DNA from: an uncultured Aquimarina sp.
Lineage (GTDB): Bacteria > Bacteroidota > Bacteroidia > Flavobacteriales > Flavobacteriaceae
Assembly: GCF_947495315.1 (NCBI RefSeq)
Contig: NZ_CANLYD010000023.1
Span: forward strand, 43,414-107,413
Length of the DNA: 64,000 bases
Direction: 5' to 3'
Below the pieces are notes generated by a model. It was not told where the DNA came from. It searched no databases and worked only from the letters and a program-made list of their open reading frames with translations. This document shows, one piece after another, positions 19,659-29,902 of the stretch; within the stretch, counting starts at the first letter, position 1; every line of letters starts with the position of its first letter. The position numbers were made by a program, and so were the translations under genes.

Positions 19659-20942
19659 ATGAAAAACAATATATTAATCGCTTTTCTTTTAGTATGTTCA
19701 ATTATACAAGCTCAAAAAATAGATCCTGATGTAAATTCAATGTCAGAAAAGATAGAAAGCAAGGTTATTGAATGGCGAAGAGATTTTCATCAGAATCCAG
19801 AACTCTCTAATCGTGAATTCGAAACTGCTAAGAAAATTGCAAAACATCTAAAAGATCTTGGTTTTGAAGTAACAGAAAATGTAGCTAAAACTGGAGTTGT
19901 AGGCATTCTAAAAGGTGGTAAAGAAGGAAAAGTAGTAGCCTTAAGAGCAGATATTGATGCACTTCCGGTAACGGAACGCGCCGATGTACCTTTTAAGTCA
20001 ACTGTAAAAACAACATTTCTTGATACCGAAGTTGGAGTTAGTCATGCTTGTGGACACGATACACATATTGCCATCCTTATGGGAGTTGCCGAAGTTTTAA
20101 GTAAGAATAAAGAAAAAATATCTGGTACAGTTAAGTTTATTTTTCAACCGGCAGAAGAAGGACCGCCTCCTGGAGAAGAAGGTGGAGCAAAATTGATGAT
20201 CAAAGAAGGTGTGCTTAAAAACCCTGATGTTGATGCTATTTTTGGGTTACATATCAATTCTGGAACTCCTGTAGGTATGATACGTTATAAACCAGGTGGA
20301 ACTATGGCAGCTGTAGAGCGTTTTGTAATCGATGTAAAAGGAAAACAAACTCACGGATCTGCTCCCTGGACAGGTGTTGATCCTATTTTAATCTCAGCCA
20401 AAATAATTGATGGTTTACAAACCATTATAAGTAGAGAATCACCTTTGGTAGATGAGGCAGCAGTAATTACTGTAGGAAAAATCACTAGTGGAGTTCGATT
20501 TAATATAATTCCGGAAAGCGCAGAGATGATCGGAACCGTGAGAACTCTTGACCCAAAAATGCGCGAAATGATTATCCGTCGTATGAACGAAATGGTTCCT
20601 GCTATTGCCAAAGCATACGGAGGAGAAGCAACTATAAAATTTCAGAATAATACTTCGATCACTTATAATGATCCTAAATTGGTGAAACAAATGCTTCCCA
20701 CTATTCAGGGAATCGCTGGAAAAGAAAATGTAGTTTTATCCAAAGCAACGACTGGAGGAGAGGATTTTTCGTACTTTCAGGAAGTAGTTCCAGGTTTCTA
20801 TTTCTTTTTAGGCGGAAAATCTCCAGATACTAAAAAAGCTGCTTCACATCATACGCCAGATTTTTATATTGATGAGAGTGGTTTAGTACTAGGAGTAAAA
20901 GTAATGTCTCAATTAACATTAGACTATTTAAACGCTCAATAA
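19659..20942 (+). CDS. M20 family amidohydrolase (hippurate/IAA-amino acid hydrolase type), exported
   Basis: 427 residues with a signal peptide (about 1-18). It carries the M20D marks RRDFHQNPELS, RADIDALPV, the metal site SHACGHDTH (near residue 128), FQPAEEG and TTGGEDFSYF. Family members cleave N-acyl amino acids using two divalent metals. The dimerisation domain lies at about 205-320. The predicted export is usual for Bacteroidetes copies. It lies 11 bases before the FMN glutamate synthase-like gene and probably shares its transcript. Confidence 0.92.
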   Translation: MKNNILIAFLLVCSIIQAQKIDPDVNSMSEKIESKVIEWRRDFHQNPELSNREFETAKKIAKHLKDLGFEVTENVAKTGVVGILKGGKEGKVVALRADIDALPVTERADVPFKSTVKTTFLDTEVGVSHACGHDTHIAILMGVAEVLSKNKEKISGTVKFIFQPAEEGPPPGEEGGAKLMIKEGVLKNPDVDAIFGLHINSGTPVGMIRYKPGGTMAAVERFVIDVKGKQTHGSAPWTGVDPILISAKIIDGLQTIISRESPLVDEAAVITVGKITSGVRFNIIPESAEMIGTVRTLDPKMREMIIRRMNEMVPAIAKAYGGEATIKFQNNTSITYNDPKLVKQMLPTIQGIAGKENVVLSKATTGGEDFSYFQEVVPGFYFFLGGKSPDTKKAASHHTPDFYIDESGLVLGVKVMSQLTLDYLNAQ

Positions 20943-20953
20943 CATAATTTGTA

Positions 20954-22525
20954 ATGGATATTATCTTAAATTTTCTGGGTTTAATCTCTTGGTGGATGTG
21001 GATATTGATCGTACTCGCTTTAGTAGCTGTAAGAGATATATTCTTTAACAAAAAACATACAGTAAGTCATAACTTTCCTATCGTTGGACATCTGCGATAT
21101 CTTTTGGAAAGTATTGGGCCGGAAATGCGGCAATATTTTGTTGCAAACAATAGAGAAGAACTTCCGTTTAATAGAATTGAAAGAGGATGGGTGTATGCTT
21201 CTTCTAAGAATGAAAATAACTACGAAGGATTTGGAACTGATAGAGACATCTATGAACACCAGCATATTTTTGTAAAAAATTGTATGATTCCTTTCCAAAT
21301 GGATGCCAATCATCCTAATAAACTTGATAAAACTTTTTTGCCATGTGCTAAAGTAATGGGAGCTTATAATCAGCGTAAAAAACCATATCGTCCGGCATCT
21401 GCTATCAATGTATCAGCGATGAGTTTTGGTTCTCTTTCTGCTCGTGCGGTAGATTCCTTGAATATTGGAGTAAAAAAAGCAGGTGCCTATCACAATACAG
21501 GAGAAGGTGGATTATCACCATATCATAGTAATGGAGGTGATGTTATCTTCCATTTTGGTACAGGATATTTTGGTGTTCGTTCTGAGGATGGGAACTTTTC
21601 CATGAAAAAGATGAAGGATTTAGTTAAAAAAAATCCATTTATACGAGCTATCGAAATTAAACTTTCTCAAGGTGCAAAACCAGGAAAAGGTGGTGTATTA
21701 CCAGGTGCTAAAATCACTCGTGAAATCGCTGAAATTAGAGGTGTCGAAGTTGGCAAAGATGTATTATCACCTTCATCTCATAAAGCCTTTAAAGATGTTC
21801 CTGAGCTATTACAATTGATTGAAGATATCGCATCAGAAACGGGATTGCCTGTAGGTATTAAAGCTGCTATTGGTAAAACTGAACAATGGGAGCTATTGGC
21901 AGAACTCATGGTAAAATCTAATCGAGGTCCTGATTTTATTACTATTGATGGTGGTGAAGGTGGAACCGGAGCTGCTCCTCCAAGTTTTGCAGATCACGTA
22001 TCATTACCTTGGATTTATGGGTTTACCGCGATTTATAAAATATTTCAGAAACATAATCTTACCGATAAAGTTGTGTTTATCGGTAGTGGAAAATTAGGAT
22101 TTCCTGCAAAAGCTGCTATGGCATTTGCTATGGGAGTAGATTGTATCAATGTTGCTAGAGAAGCTATGATGAGTATTGGTTGTATACAGGCTCAAGTATG
22201 CCATACCAATAGATGCCCAAGTGGTGTCGCTACCCAAAGCAAATGGCTACAAAAAGGAATTAACGTTCCTCTTAAATCTGATAGACTAGCTCAATATTTT
22301 AAATCTTTTAGAAAAGAACTTATAGAAATCACCCATGCAGCCGGATATGAACATCCATGCCAGTTTACTATGAAAGATATAGATGTAAACGTCGATGATG
22401 GTGAACTTACTAAAACACTGGAAGATTCATTTAAATACAGTAAAACTGCTGTAGCATATACTTGTGCACAAGACTTAAAAGATTGCTCCTATCTGGGAGG
22501 ACATTATAAACAAACTGATAAATAA
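20954..22525 (+). CDS. FMN-binding glutamate synthase-like protein, membrane-anchored
   Basis: 523 residues. The N-terminus has one hydrophobic segment (about 4-28). The rest matches the GltB central/FMN domain: INVSAMSFGSLSARA, GEGGLSPYH, IEIKLSQGAKPGKGG, TIDGGEGGTGAAP, the FMN phosphate region and the iron-sulfur cysteines in CIQAQVCHTNRCP. There is no glutaminase domain, so it is not a full glutamate synthase; stand-alone relatives are poorly understood oxidoreductases. It is followed after 13 bases by a small membrane protein gene. Confidence 0.9.
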   Translation: MDIILNFLGLISWWMWILIVLALVAVRDIFFNKKHTVSHNFPIVGHLRYLLESIGPEMRQYFVANNREELPFNRIERGWVYASSKNENNYEGFGTDRDIYEHQHIFVKNCMIPFQMDANHPNKLDKTFLPCAKVMGAYNQRKKPYRPASAINVSAMSFGSLSARAVDSLNIGVKKAGAYHNTGEGGLSPYHSNGGDVIFHFGTGYFGVRSEDGNFSMKKMKDLVKKNPFIRAIEIKLSQGAKPGKGGVLPGAKITREIAEIRGVEVGKDVLSPSSHKAFKDVPELLQLIEDIASETGLPVGIKAAIGKTEQWELLAELMVKSNRGPDFITIDGGEGGTGAAPPSFADHVSLPWIYGFTAIYKIFQKHNLTDKVVFIGSGKLGFPAKAAMAFAMGVDCINVAREAMMSIGCIQAQVCHTNRCPSGVATQSKWLQKGINVPLKSDRLAQYFKSFRKELIEITHAAGYEHPCQFTMKDIDVNVDDGELTKTLEDSFKYSKTAVAYTCAQDLKDCSYLGGHYKQTDK

Positions 22526-22538
22526 TAAATCACTATAC

Positions 22539-23057
22539 ATGAATCTAGAAATCATACCTTTATTAATCTCATTAATACCATCGCTTTTTATCACCTTATT
22601 AGCATTGTACTATTTTAAAACGCATACAGATAATGAGGAAAAAAGGCGAAGGTTCCTTTTACACAAAGAAAATCAAAAACAATCACTACCATTAAGATTG
22701 CAAGCATATGAGCGTATGGCGTTGTTTATGGAACGAATTTCTCCAGGCAAATTGCTCCTTAGAACTCCTCCTCTAGCGGATGATGAAAAAAGTTACGAAG
22801 TCTTACTTGTAAATACTATTGAGCAAGAATTTGATCATAATCTTACACAACAGATTTATATCTCTGATGAGTGTTGGAATATTGTAAAAGCTGCTAAAAA
22901 TGGTACCATTGCATTGATTCGTAAAACAGTTTTAAGGGAAGACGTTGATTCTGCAGATAAAATGAGAGAAATGATTCTGACCACAATCATAGAAAAAGGT
23001 TCACCAAGCGATACAGCCTTAGCTGCTATTAAAAGCGAAGTAGCAGATTTGTTTTAG
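22539..23057 (+). CDS. conserved Bacteroidetes membrane-anchored protein
   Basis: 172 residues with one N-terminal transmembrane helix (about 5-24), then a charged linker and a soluble domain containing LRLQAYERMALFMERI. I recall this as a conserved Bacteroidetes hypothetical family, with no function. It is the last gene of the run 19109-23057, whose members are spaced 11-13 bases apart. Confidence 0.75.
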   Translation: MNLEIIPLLISLIPSLFITLLALYYFKTHTDNEEKRRRFLLHKENQKQSLPLRLQAYERMALFMERISPGKLLLRTPPLADDEKSYEVLLVNTIEQEFDHNLTQQIYISDECWNIVKAAKNGTIALIRKTVLREDVDSADKMREMILTTIIEKGSPSDTALAAIKSEVADLF

Positions 23058-23104
23058 TAGCTTATACAAATTTACAATTGAAAAGATAAGAAGCACATAA
23101 TGAG

Positions 23105-23128
23105 CTTTTGTAACTATATACGATTGTT
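23105..23128 (+). other. near-copy of the cassette array's attI-like 24-mer
   Basis: This 24-base stretch differs at only two positions from 43955-43978, the sequence directly before the first cassette of the integron-like array. It contains TAACTATATACGATTGTT and, like an array junction, continues with GTTGTG. No matching cassette end is seen downstream. Confidence 0.45.
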
Positions 23129-23146
23129 GTGTGCCTTAAGTGAAAA

Positions 23147-24067
23147 ATGAAAAACTTTAAAACAATAAAAGAATACTCGGAAGCGACTCGAATACCGCCT
23201 GCTAAACATGAGCACTTTGTTGTAAGAAGCTTTCAAGAAAATATGCCTACAGTTGTTCATAGAATGCCTGCTTTTAGACATGCTTTTTATGCGATAGCAT
23301 TAAAAATGAATGGAGATGGCAAAGCATTATCAAGTCACTATTCAGATTTCCCAGATGGTTCAGTTGTTTTTTTTAATTCACCCTTTCAAATTTTGTCCTG
23401 GGATATAGCCCCAAATTGGGAAGGCTATTATGTTTTAATGACAAGGGACTTCATCGCTCAATCTCATATTTTTAAAAACTTCTTAGAAATATTCCCCTTC
23501 TTAAAGATTGATAAAGCTATTCCCTTTCAGGTAAGCGAAGAGGAAACAAAAACACTCTTAAGCATTTATCAAAAGATTGACGAAGAATATCATAGTAATA
23601 ACTCGGACAAATTTGATTTCATTAGTACATATGTTCTTCTGCTCTTAAATCATGTTAAAAGGTATTTTAATAAAGAAACATCCAAAGAGAAAGCCAGCCA
23701 AATCATTAGAACAGCTGATTTAAAATTATTAAGTCGTTATCAGGAATTAATAGAGGTTCATTTTCAAGAAAATAATGATTGGGATTATTCTAAAAATTTA
23801 CACTCACCAAGTTTCTATGCTGATATATTAAACATACATCCTAACTATTTAAATTCTATTGTCAAGAATAATATGGGTATTACTGCATTACAATATATCC
23901 ATAAACACCTTTTGCATCTTGCAAAGTCTTACCTCACTCAAACCAATTTAAGCATTAAAGAAGTTGCTTACCTATTGCAATTTGACTCTCCTAACAACTT
24001 CAACAATTTTTTCAAAAAACACACTCAATTAACGCCTGGTAAATACAGAAAATCCGCTCTTCTTTGA
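23147..24067 (+). CDS. AraC family transcriptional regulator
   Basis: 306 residues. The N-terminal ligand-binding cupin-like part occupies about 1-190. The C-terminal AraC double helix-turn-helix (about 205-300) shows HPNYLNSIVKNNMG, SIKEVAYLLQFDSPNNFNNFFKKH and TPGKYR. It lies 81 bases before the hydrolase gene and may control it; that is inferred from adjacency. The attI-like 24-mer sits 18 bases before its ATG. Confidence 0.92.
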   Translation: MKNFKTIKEYSEATRIPPAKHEHFVVRSFQENMPTVVHRMPAFRHAFYAIALKMNGDGKALSSHYSDFPDGSVVFFNSPFQILSWDIAPNWEGYYVLMTRDFIAQSHIFKNFLEIFPFLKIDKAIPFQVSEEETKTLLSIYQKIDEEYHSNNSDKFDFISTYVLLLLNHVKRYFNKETSKEKASQIIRTADLKLLSRYQELIEVHFQENNDWDYSKNLHSPSFYADILNIHPNYLNSIVKNNMGITALQYIHKHLLHLAKSYLTQTNLSIKEVAYLLQFDSPNNFNNFFKKHTQLTPGKYRKSALL

Positions 24068-24148
24068 AATTCATACTTCTTGATTTGATTTAATAAATAA
24101 GTCCACCTCCACTTGTGTGCATCTTTGTATCAACAAAAAATTAATGAT

Positions 24149-25552
24149 ATGAAGAATCTAGTTATCGGCTTATTAAGTCTTTTTACAATCACATTAAATG
24201 CACAGCATTTAAATAACACGCAAGAATTTATCAACCAACTTTTTATAGCTACCGACCAAGGAGAATGGCAAGTAGTGGAGCAATCATTTGCTCCAAGAGT
24301 AATCCTTGACTACTCTTCGATGACGGGTAAACCTGCCACAGAAATAATTCCAACACGAATAGTAGAAAGTTGGAAGAGTATCTTACCTGGTTTTGATTAC
24401 ACTCACCATCAAGTGAGCAACTTTATAATTGAACAGAATGAAAACACAACAAAAGTTTTCTGTTATGGTACTGCAACTCACTATTTAGAAAACGAAGGAG
24501 AAAATTTATGGACAGTAATAGGCACCTATGATTTTGATTTAACAAAGAAAAAAGAAAAATGGTTAATTACTAAAATGCGATTCAATTTTAAATCCCAATC
24601 GGGTAATATCAAGTTGCCTCAATTAGCAATTGAAAATTTAACATCTAAAAATTATATTATGAAAAAAGTAACATTTAAAAGTGAAGGTTTAGACCTTGTA
24701 GGAGATCTTTATTTACCAAAAAATTATCAGGAAGGAAAAAAATATCCTGCAGTTCCAATATTAGGACCAATGACCTATGCCAAAGAGCAAGCGCCAACCG
24801 AATATGCTAAAAGATTTGCAGAAAGAGGTTACATTGCATTAGCTTTTGATCCACGCTATCGTGGAGAGAGTTCTGGTGTGCCAAGGGAATTGGAAGATCC
24901 TATTGCCAAAGTAGAAGACGCAAAAGCTGCTGCTAAATTTTTGGCTTCACTTTCTATAGTAAACGATCAGCAAATTGTTGGATTTGCTGTATGCCAAGGA
25001 AGCTCAGAAATGCTACGCGCAGTGTCAGAGGATGACCTATTCAAAGGATTAGTCACAGTAGCGGGACACTACCGAGACAGAGAAGGTGATATTCAATGGA
25101 TGGGAACAGAAGAAGCATTGGAAGAAAGAATTGCAGCTGGCAAAGTGGCATATAATACCTTTAAACAAACTGGAGAAGTAATCAATGTTCCAGCAGTTGA
25201 CCAAGCTAGAATGGACGTAGGAATGCCAGGAAAATTTGTATGGGATTGGTATCACACATGGTCTGACAGGGGAATTTGGGTGAACAATTACCCTAAAATG
25301 AGCGACGCATTACTTTTTGAATACGAATCTTTAACAGCGGCTCAAAAATTAGATAAGCCGTATCTGATGATTCATAGTGATAATAGCTTTTTGCCTGAAG
25401 CTGCTAAAAGACAATTTAAAGCTGTACCTACAACTAAGAAAAAATTACAATGGGAAGGAGAAACTGGTCACCTTCAATATTATGATGACCCGGAAGTTTT
25501 AGATAGAACTGCTAACCAAGCTATTAAATGGTACAATGCGATATTTAAATAA
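24149..25552 (+). CDS. exported NTF2-like/dienelactone hydrolase-type two-domain protein
   Basis: 467 residues from ATG 24149, chosen because MKNLVIGLLSLF starts a clear signal peptide; an upstream in-frame start at 24113 gives 12 more residues without one. Residues about 20-150 look like an NTF2/SnoaL-like domain. Residues 165-467 form an alpha/beta hydrolase with RYRGESSG and the nucleophile elbow GFAVCQGSS, where Cys sits at the nucleophile position as in dienelactone hydrolases. A His in TGHLQYY may complete the triad. The substrate is unknown. Confidence 0.82.
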   Translation: MKNLVIGLLSLFTITLNAQHLNNTQEFINQLFIATDQGEWQVVEQSFAPRVILDYSSMTGKPATEIIPTRIVESWKSILPGFDYTHHQVSNFIIEQNENTTKVFCYGTATHYLENEGENLWTVIGTYDFDLTKKKEKWLITKMRFNFKSQSGNIKLPQLAIENLTSKNYIMKKVTFKSEGLDLVGDLYLPKNYQEGKKYPAVPILGPMTYAKEQAPTEYAKRFAERGYIALAFDPRYRGESSGVPRELEDPIAKVEDAKAAAKFLASLSIVNDQQIVGFAVCQGSSEMLRAVSEDDLFKGLVTVAGHYRDREGDIQWMGTEEALEERIAAGKVAYNTFKQTGEVINVPAVDQARMDVGMPGKFVWDWYHTWSDRGIWVNNYPKMSDALLFEYESLTAAQKLDKPYLMIHSDNSFLPEAAKRQFKAVPTTKKKLQWEGETGHLQYYDDPEVLDRTANQAIKWYNAIFK

Positions 25553-25591
25553 AGAGATTGAATTTCAATACTGACTACATAAAAGCGATAG

Positions 25592-25620
25592 CGGTTTGGG
25601 ATTATTTCTAAACCGTTTTT
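25592..25620 (+). terminator. terminator after the hydrolase gene
   Basis: CGGTTT and AAACCG form a stem around a GGATTATTTCT-type loop, followed by five T. Confidence 0.65.
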
Positions 25621-25792
25621 GTCATTAATTAAGTATATTTTCATCTGAAAAGTAATTGCGGTTTTATCCGTTACTACTTATACACGAGAGCATTACCAAT
25701 AATTACATCAAAATCAATAAGACCTTCTTAATTTCTTTTTGAAAAGAAATCAACTTTCATAGACATAAAAAGTCTACCTTCAGTAAAAAATA

Positions 25793-26395
25793 ATGTCGAT
25801 AGAGCGAAAAGTTCAATTAGTAGAAAACCTTTTTTCTAAATTAGAACAAGAAACCGCTCAGTTTGAGCAATCATCAGGACTTTGTTGTGTCTCTGGCTGT
25901 GGAAAATGTTGTACTTACCCAAATGTAGAAGCTTCTCCTATAGAATTTTTACCCTGGGCATTTCACCTGTTTTTAAATGGAGAGGCAGAAAACACAATCA
26001 TTCAGCTTAATAAAACCAAAAGTTTAACTTGTTTAATTTACAAACCTTTATCTATTATTAATCAAGGTCGTTGTAGTAATTACAAATACCGCGGTTTAAT
26101 TTGTAGACTGTTTGGATTTGCAGCTAATACCGACAAATATGGCAATTTAAGATTAGCTACTTGTAAAATTATTAAAGAAGGTCAGGCGGACAAGTATAAT
26201 TCAACTGCCGATGCAATAACCAAAGGACTATATATTCCAATATTTACAGAATATTATATAAATTTAAATCAAATAGATTTTAAATTAGAAAATATAATTT
26301 TACCCATAAATAAAGCACTTAAAATGGCTTTAGAAGAAGTTTTGCATTATTATGCGTACAGATCTTTTCTTCGTTTAGGGAAAAAATGTGGTTAA
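25793..26395 (+). CDS. YkgJ family cysteine cluster protein
   Basis: 200 residues, cytoplasmic. It has the family cysteine array: CCVSGCGKCC near residue 31, then SLTC, GRCSNY, GLICR and ATC. These proteins are thought to bind zinc or an iron-sulfur cluster; function is unknown. The gene stands alone. Confidence 0.85.
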   Translation: MSIERKVQLVENLFSKLEQETAQFEQSSGLCCVSGCGKCCTYPNVEASPIEFLPWAFHLFLNGEAENTIIQLNKTKSLTCLIYKPLSIINQGRCSNYKYRGLICRLFGFAANTDKYGNLRLATCKIIKEGQADKYNSTADAITKGLYIPIFTEYYINLNQIDFKLENIILPINKALKMALEEVLHYYAYRSFLRLGKKCG

Positions 26396-26685
26396 AACCG
26401 GAGTTATTCAAATTTATTTAAAATAGAATATTGTAGTGGATATGTATTCTTACCAGCGGTAAAATTGATTTTTAATCAATATTCTTATTTTGAAGATGAT
26501 TATCAGGAATCCTAAGGTTCATTAAAAACATCAAACTTATCAATGTATTTGACATCAAGCGAATTGAAAAATAGCAGCTAAAAGGCCAGCATTAAGTTTG
26601 GTGCTTTTCCGTTATCTTTGTTTTTACTCGAAATAAAAGTATATGACTCTGCTACTTTTCATATTCTAGATCGTTATATATTAAA

Positions 26686-27552
26686 ATGAAATACAAAGAA
26701 ACATTACCGGATCAATTATTTTCACATCATGTGGAAAGCTATTGGCATATCTTTTCGGATGAGCAATTAACAGCAGATCCTTTAGAAATGTTTCTACCTA
26801 CTTGTACATTCAATATTATCTTTATTGATTCTCCCTGTATTGTAAGGAGCAATTCGCAGATCAAATGGATGCGTCTAAAACCAGGAGCTTACTTTATAGG
26901 ACAAACAAATACTTCTTTAAGTTTTGAATCCAAAAGAGCTATTAACATTACAGGTGTGCGGTTTAAACCTTTTGCTTTTGCCAATCTCATTAAAAACCCG
27001 CTAATAGATTTTAATGACAGTATTGTAGCTCTGGAAAAGGTATTCTCTATTGATAAAACATCACATTTACTTATCCAAAGAATTTCTATGGAAAGTAAAA
27101 CTACAATACAAGAGCAACTTATTAATGAATTTACAAATATCTTATTGTCAAAAACGATGTCCGTTGACGAAAGCTTAAGAGCTCAGTTAAACTTCATTAT
27201 GTTTAGACACGGAAGTATCAGGATCAGTGAGTTATTTGAAGAATTTAATGTAAGTAAGGTCACATTACATAAACATTTCGTAAATAAAGTGGGACTTTCT
27301 CCCAAAAAGGTTTCGCAAATATGGCGGATGAATAGAATCCTTCAACTTAGGGAAGAATTTCCTGATATGAGTCTTACTACTATTGGTTTAGAAGCAGGGT
27401 TTTATGATCAAGCACATTTCATTAAAGACTTCAATTCAATTTTCAAAATAACTCCTTTTAAGTTTTTTGCTCAAAAATCAAACCTGATCGAAATTACGAA
27501 TCTTAACATTTCTAAACGATTCTCCAATCAATATGATCCCATCATATCATAA
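26686..27552 (+). CDS. AraC family transcriptional regulator (DUF6597-type N-terminus)
   Basis: 288 residues. The N-terminal region (WHIFSDEQ, PTCTFNIIF) looks like the domain of unknown function found in many Bacteroidetes AraC proteins. The C-terminal helix-turn-helix pair (about 180-270) has ISELFEEFNVSKVTLHKHF, the VGLSPKKVSQIWRMNR helix and TIGLEAGFYDQAHFIKDF. It precedes the S41 peptidase gene by 87 bases; regulation of it is possible but not shown. The 290-bp gap before this gene holds nothing I can identify. Confidence 0.9.
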   Translation: MKYKETLPDQLFSHHVESYWHIFSDEQLTADPLEMFLPTCTFNIIFIDSPCIVRSNSQIKWMRLKPGAYFIGQTNTSLSFESKRAINITGVRFKPFAFANLIKNPLIDFNDSIVALEKVFSIDKTSHLLIQRISMESKTTIQEQLINEFTNILLSKTMSVDESLRAQLNFIMFRHGSIRISELFEEFNVSKVTLHKHFVNKVGLSPKKVSQIWRMNRILQLREEFPDMSLTTIGLEAGFYDQAHFIKDFNSIFKITPFKFFAQKSNLIEITNLNISKRFSNQYDPIIS

Positions 27553-27639
27553 TACATTTGGAGCTATTTTCTTTACCGTTTACTTTTTTACAATTTTATG
27601 AAAGCTCAAGTTTTTAATTTTGCTTAAAAACCTAAAGCA

Positions 27640-29028
27640 ATGATACTAATTCGTAAATATCTTTTTCTTCTTTTTATCCTATCGTTTTGGCATACAGCTA
27701 TTTATTCACAGGATATTGAATTAAGCAAGGAGCATAAAGAAGAAGTAATTAACACCTTATCAGAATTGATGAATGATAAATACGTCTTTCCTGATATAGC
27801 AAAAGACACTGAAAAACATTTAAAAAATCAATTTAAGAAAGGGCATTTTGATCAATTTACAACGAATGAAAGTTTTGCTACAGCACTTACGGAATCCGTA
27901 CAATCAATCAATAATGACAAGCATATGAGGATAATGAACCAGCCTCCTTATGAAGCTCCTGCTATGACTCCAGAACGACTCATCGAAGAGAAAATTTATA
28001 ATCTCAAAAGAAAAAAAGAGTACAATGCTGGGTTTAATACTATAAAAGTACTTGAAGGAAATATAGGGTATCTAGATTTAAGAGGATTTACTTACTATAA
28101 AGAGGGAAAGTTAATTGCTGATGCCTATATGAAACTTATCTCAAATACCGATGCAGTAATAATAGATCTAAGTAAAAATGGCGGTGGAGATCCTGAAATG
28201 GTACAATATTTATGTAGTTATTTTTTCAAAGGTGATATTCACTTAAATAGTCTATATTTTAGAGAAGGTGATAAAACAATTGATTTTTATACACTCGATA
28301 AAGTAGATGGAATAAAAATGATTGACGTTCCTTTATTTGTTATAACAAGTGGAAAAACATTTTCTGGGGCTGAAGAATTTTCATATAACATGCAAACACA
28401 AAAACGTGCCACCTTAGTAGGACAGACTACAGGAGGAGGAGCAAATCCAGGAGACACTAGTCCAATTAATGAATTCTTAAGTGTTTTTATTCCGACAGGA
28501 AAAGCAATTAATCCAATTACAAAAACAAATTGGGAAGGCGTAGGTGTAGTTCCTGAGATCAAGGTAACGAACGACGAATCATTTAATAAAACGCACGAAT
28601 TGGCTAAAAAAGCAGCGGATCAATACAGGAAAAAACTAAAAAAAATATATACCAATACTTTCACTAATCTTCTATCAAAATTGGAGAAGTATGATGAAAC
28701 GAATTCTGAAAAAAACATCTTAGCCACCCTAAAAGATTGTAAAGAAAAGAGGCTTATACAAGAATGGGAAATTAATGCGCTAGGGTATCAATATCTGATG
28801 GAACATAAAAAAACGGAAATTGCAGTGTGTATATTCAAAGCAAACACAGTTTTACATCCAGAATCGGCGAATGGGTTTGATAGTTATGCTGAAGGATTAA
28901 TGATGCTTGGCAACTATGAAAAGTCTATAAAAAATTATAAAAAAGCTGTAGAACTTGCAACTGCGGACAACTCACCAGATCTTTCTGTGTTTCAAGAAAA
29001 CCTAAAAAAAGCAATACAGAAAAAGTAA
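27640..29028 (+). CDS. exported S41 family peptidase-like protein with TPR-like tail
   Basis: 462 residues with a signal peptide (about 1-23). The S41 core shows GNIGYLDLRGF, VIIDLSKNGGGDPEM and the nucleophile Ser within TSGKTFSGAEEF (about 230-242), then GQTTGGGANPG. No PDZ domain is obvious. The tail (about 390-455: ESANGFDSYAEGLMMLGNY) reads as TPR-like repeats. Relatives are tail-specific or IRBP-like proteases; a periplasmic or surface role is likely. Confidence 0.87.
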   Translation: MILIRKYLFLLFILSFWHTAIYSQDIELSKEHKEEVINTLSELMNDKYVFPDIAKDTEKHLKNQFKKGHFDQFTTNESFATALTESVQSINNDKHMRIMNQPPYEAPAMTPERLIEEKIYNLKRKKEYNAGFNTIKVLEGNIGYLDLRGFTYYKEGKLIADAYMKLISNTDAVIIDLSKNGGGDPEMVQYLCSYFFKGDIHLNSLYFREGDKTIDFYTLDKVDGIKMIDVPLFVITSGKTFSGAEEFSYNMQTQKRATLVGQTTGGGANPGDTSPINEFLSVFIPTGKAINPITKTNWEGVGVVPEIKVTNDESFNKTHELAKKAADQYRKKLKKIYTNTFTNLLSKLEKYDETNSEKNILATLKDCKEKRLIQEWEINALGYQYLMEHKKTEIAVCIFKANTVLHPESANGFDSYAEGLMMLGNYEKSIKNYKKAVELATADNSPDLSVFQENLKKAIQKK

Positions 29029-29854
29029 TAATCTATATATTAATCCAATTAAAATTAAAGAGACAAATTTCGCCTAACTTATATTAATACTGAGGCTAAC
29101 ACGGTGTACAATACATAACATTCTTACGTTTACATTAGCTGCCTACAATACTGATTTTGCGTCAGGGATAGGAACCCTTCTACAGGCTCAGGACAGGTCT
29201 AATCTTATTTTATGAAATACCCTTCGAGAACCTCAGGGTACTTAAAAAAAGATATAGTGGATAGCACGCCAGGACGCTATTAATAATGCAATGCCGAATT
29301 TGTTTTAATAATCCAATACCCATTAAAATCATCCACATTGTTTACGACACTCATTATAAACAGCTTATTGATTCTAAATTATGATACAGGTCATCTAAAA
29401 AACTAATTTTCTTTGTGAATATACTCTTACGTAGATGTATTCAAATTGTACAGAAATTGAATCAAAAAACACCTTTAAACACCTGTAAACATTGATTTTT
29501 TTATTTAAAAACCTTGTTTTTAACTATCTTCTATCCTTACGAATAATGCTTTAAAGTCTAAAAGCTTCTGTATAATTGATAATAAATTACAATATTCTGT
29601 GTTATTCCTTTTGGATACTAACTTGAATTAAACAAGTTTATTCCACCTAACATGCAATGAAACAATACCACAAATAGATGTGCTCCAGAACCGTCTATTT
29701 AAATTTCAGTCTTTGGATTGGAATTGGTTATATCTTACCTCCCGTTTCTCTAGCAAGTGAGGTGTATCTATTATGGACATTAGTGTCCAAGATTTTGTAT
29801 ACCCTAATAATTCAAATTATGCATTTAACTTTTTAAGTAAACACACACAAACTC
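29029..29854. other. 826-bp intergenic region before metalloprotease paralog 2
   Basis: No gene seen. It contains the first copy of a roughly 136-bp direct repeat (29158-29293) and a small GGACA/TGTCC hairpin near 29774. The presumed promoter of paralog 2 should lie in the last 150 bases. Confidence 0.5.
29158..29293 (+). repeat. dispersed repeat, copy 1
   Basis: Runs from TGCGTCA to AATGCAATG. It shares long blocks with 32852-32991, such as CCCTTCTACAGGCTCAG, AATCTTATTTTATGAA and AAGATATAGTGGATAGC. The two copies flank metalloprotease paralog 2 as direct repeats. No coding frame; probably a non-autonomous dispersed element. Confidence 0.75.
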
Positions 29855-29902
29855 ATGAAACCTTTACAAATTTCAACAAATTACCTACAAAAAAGTTTGG
29901 TT

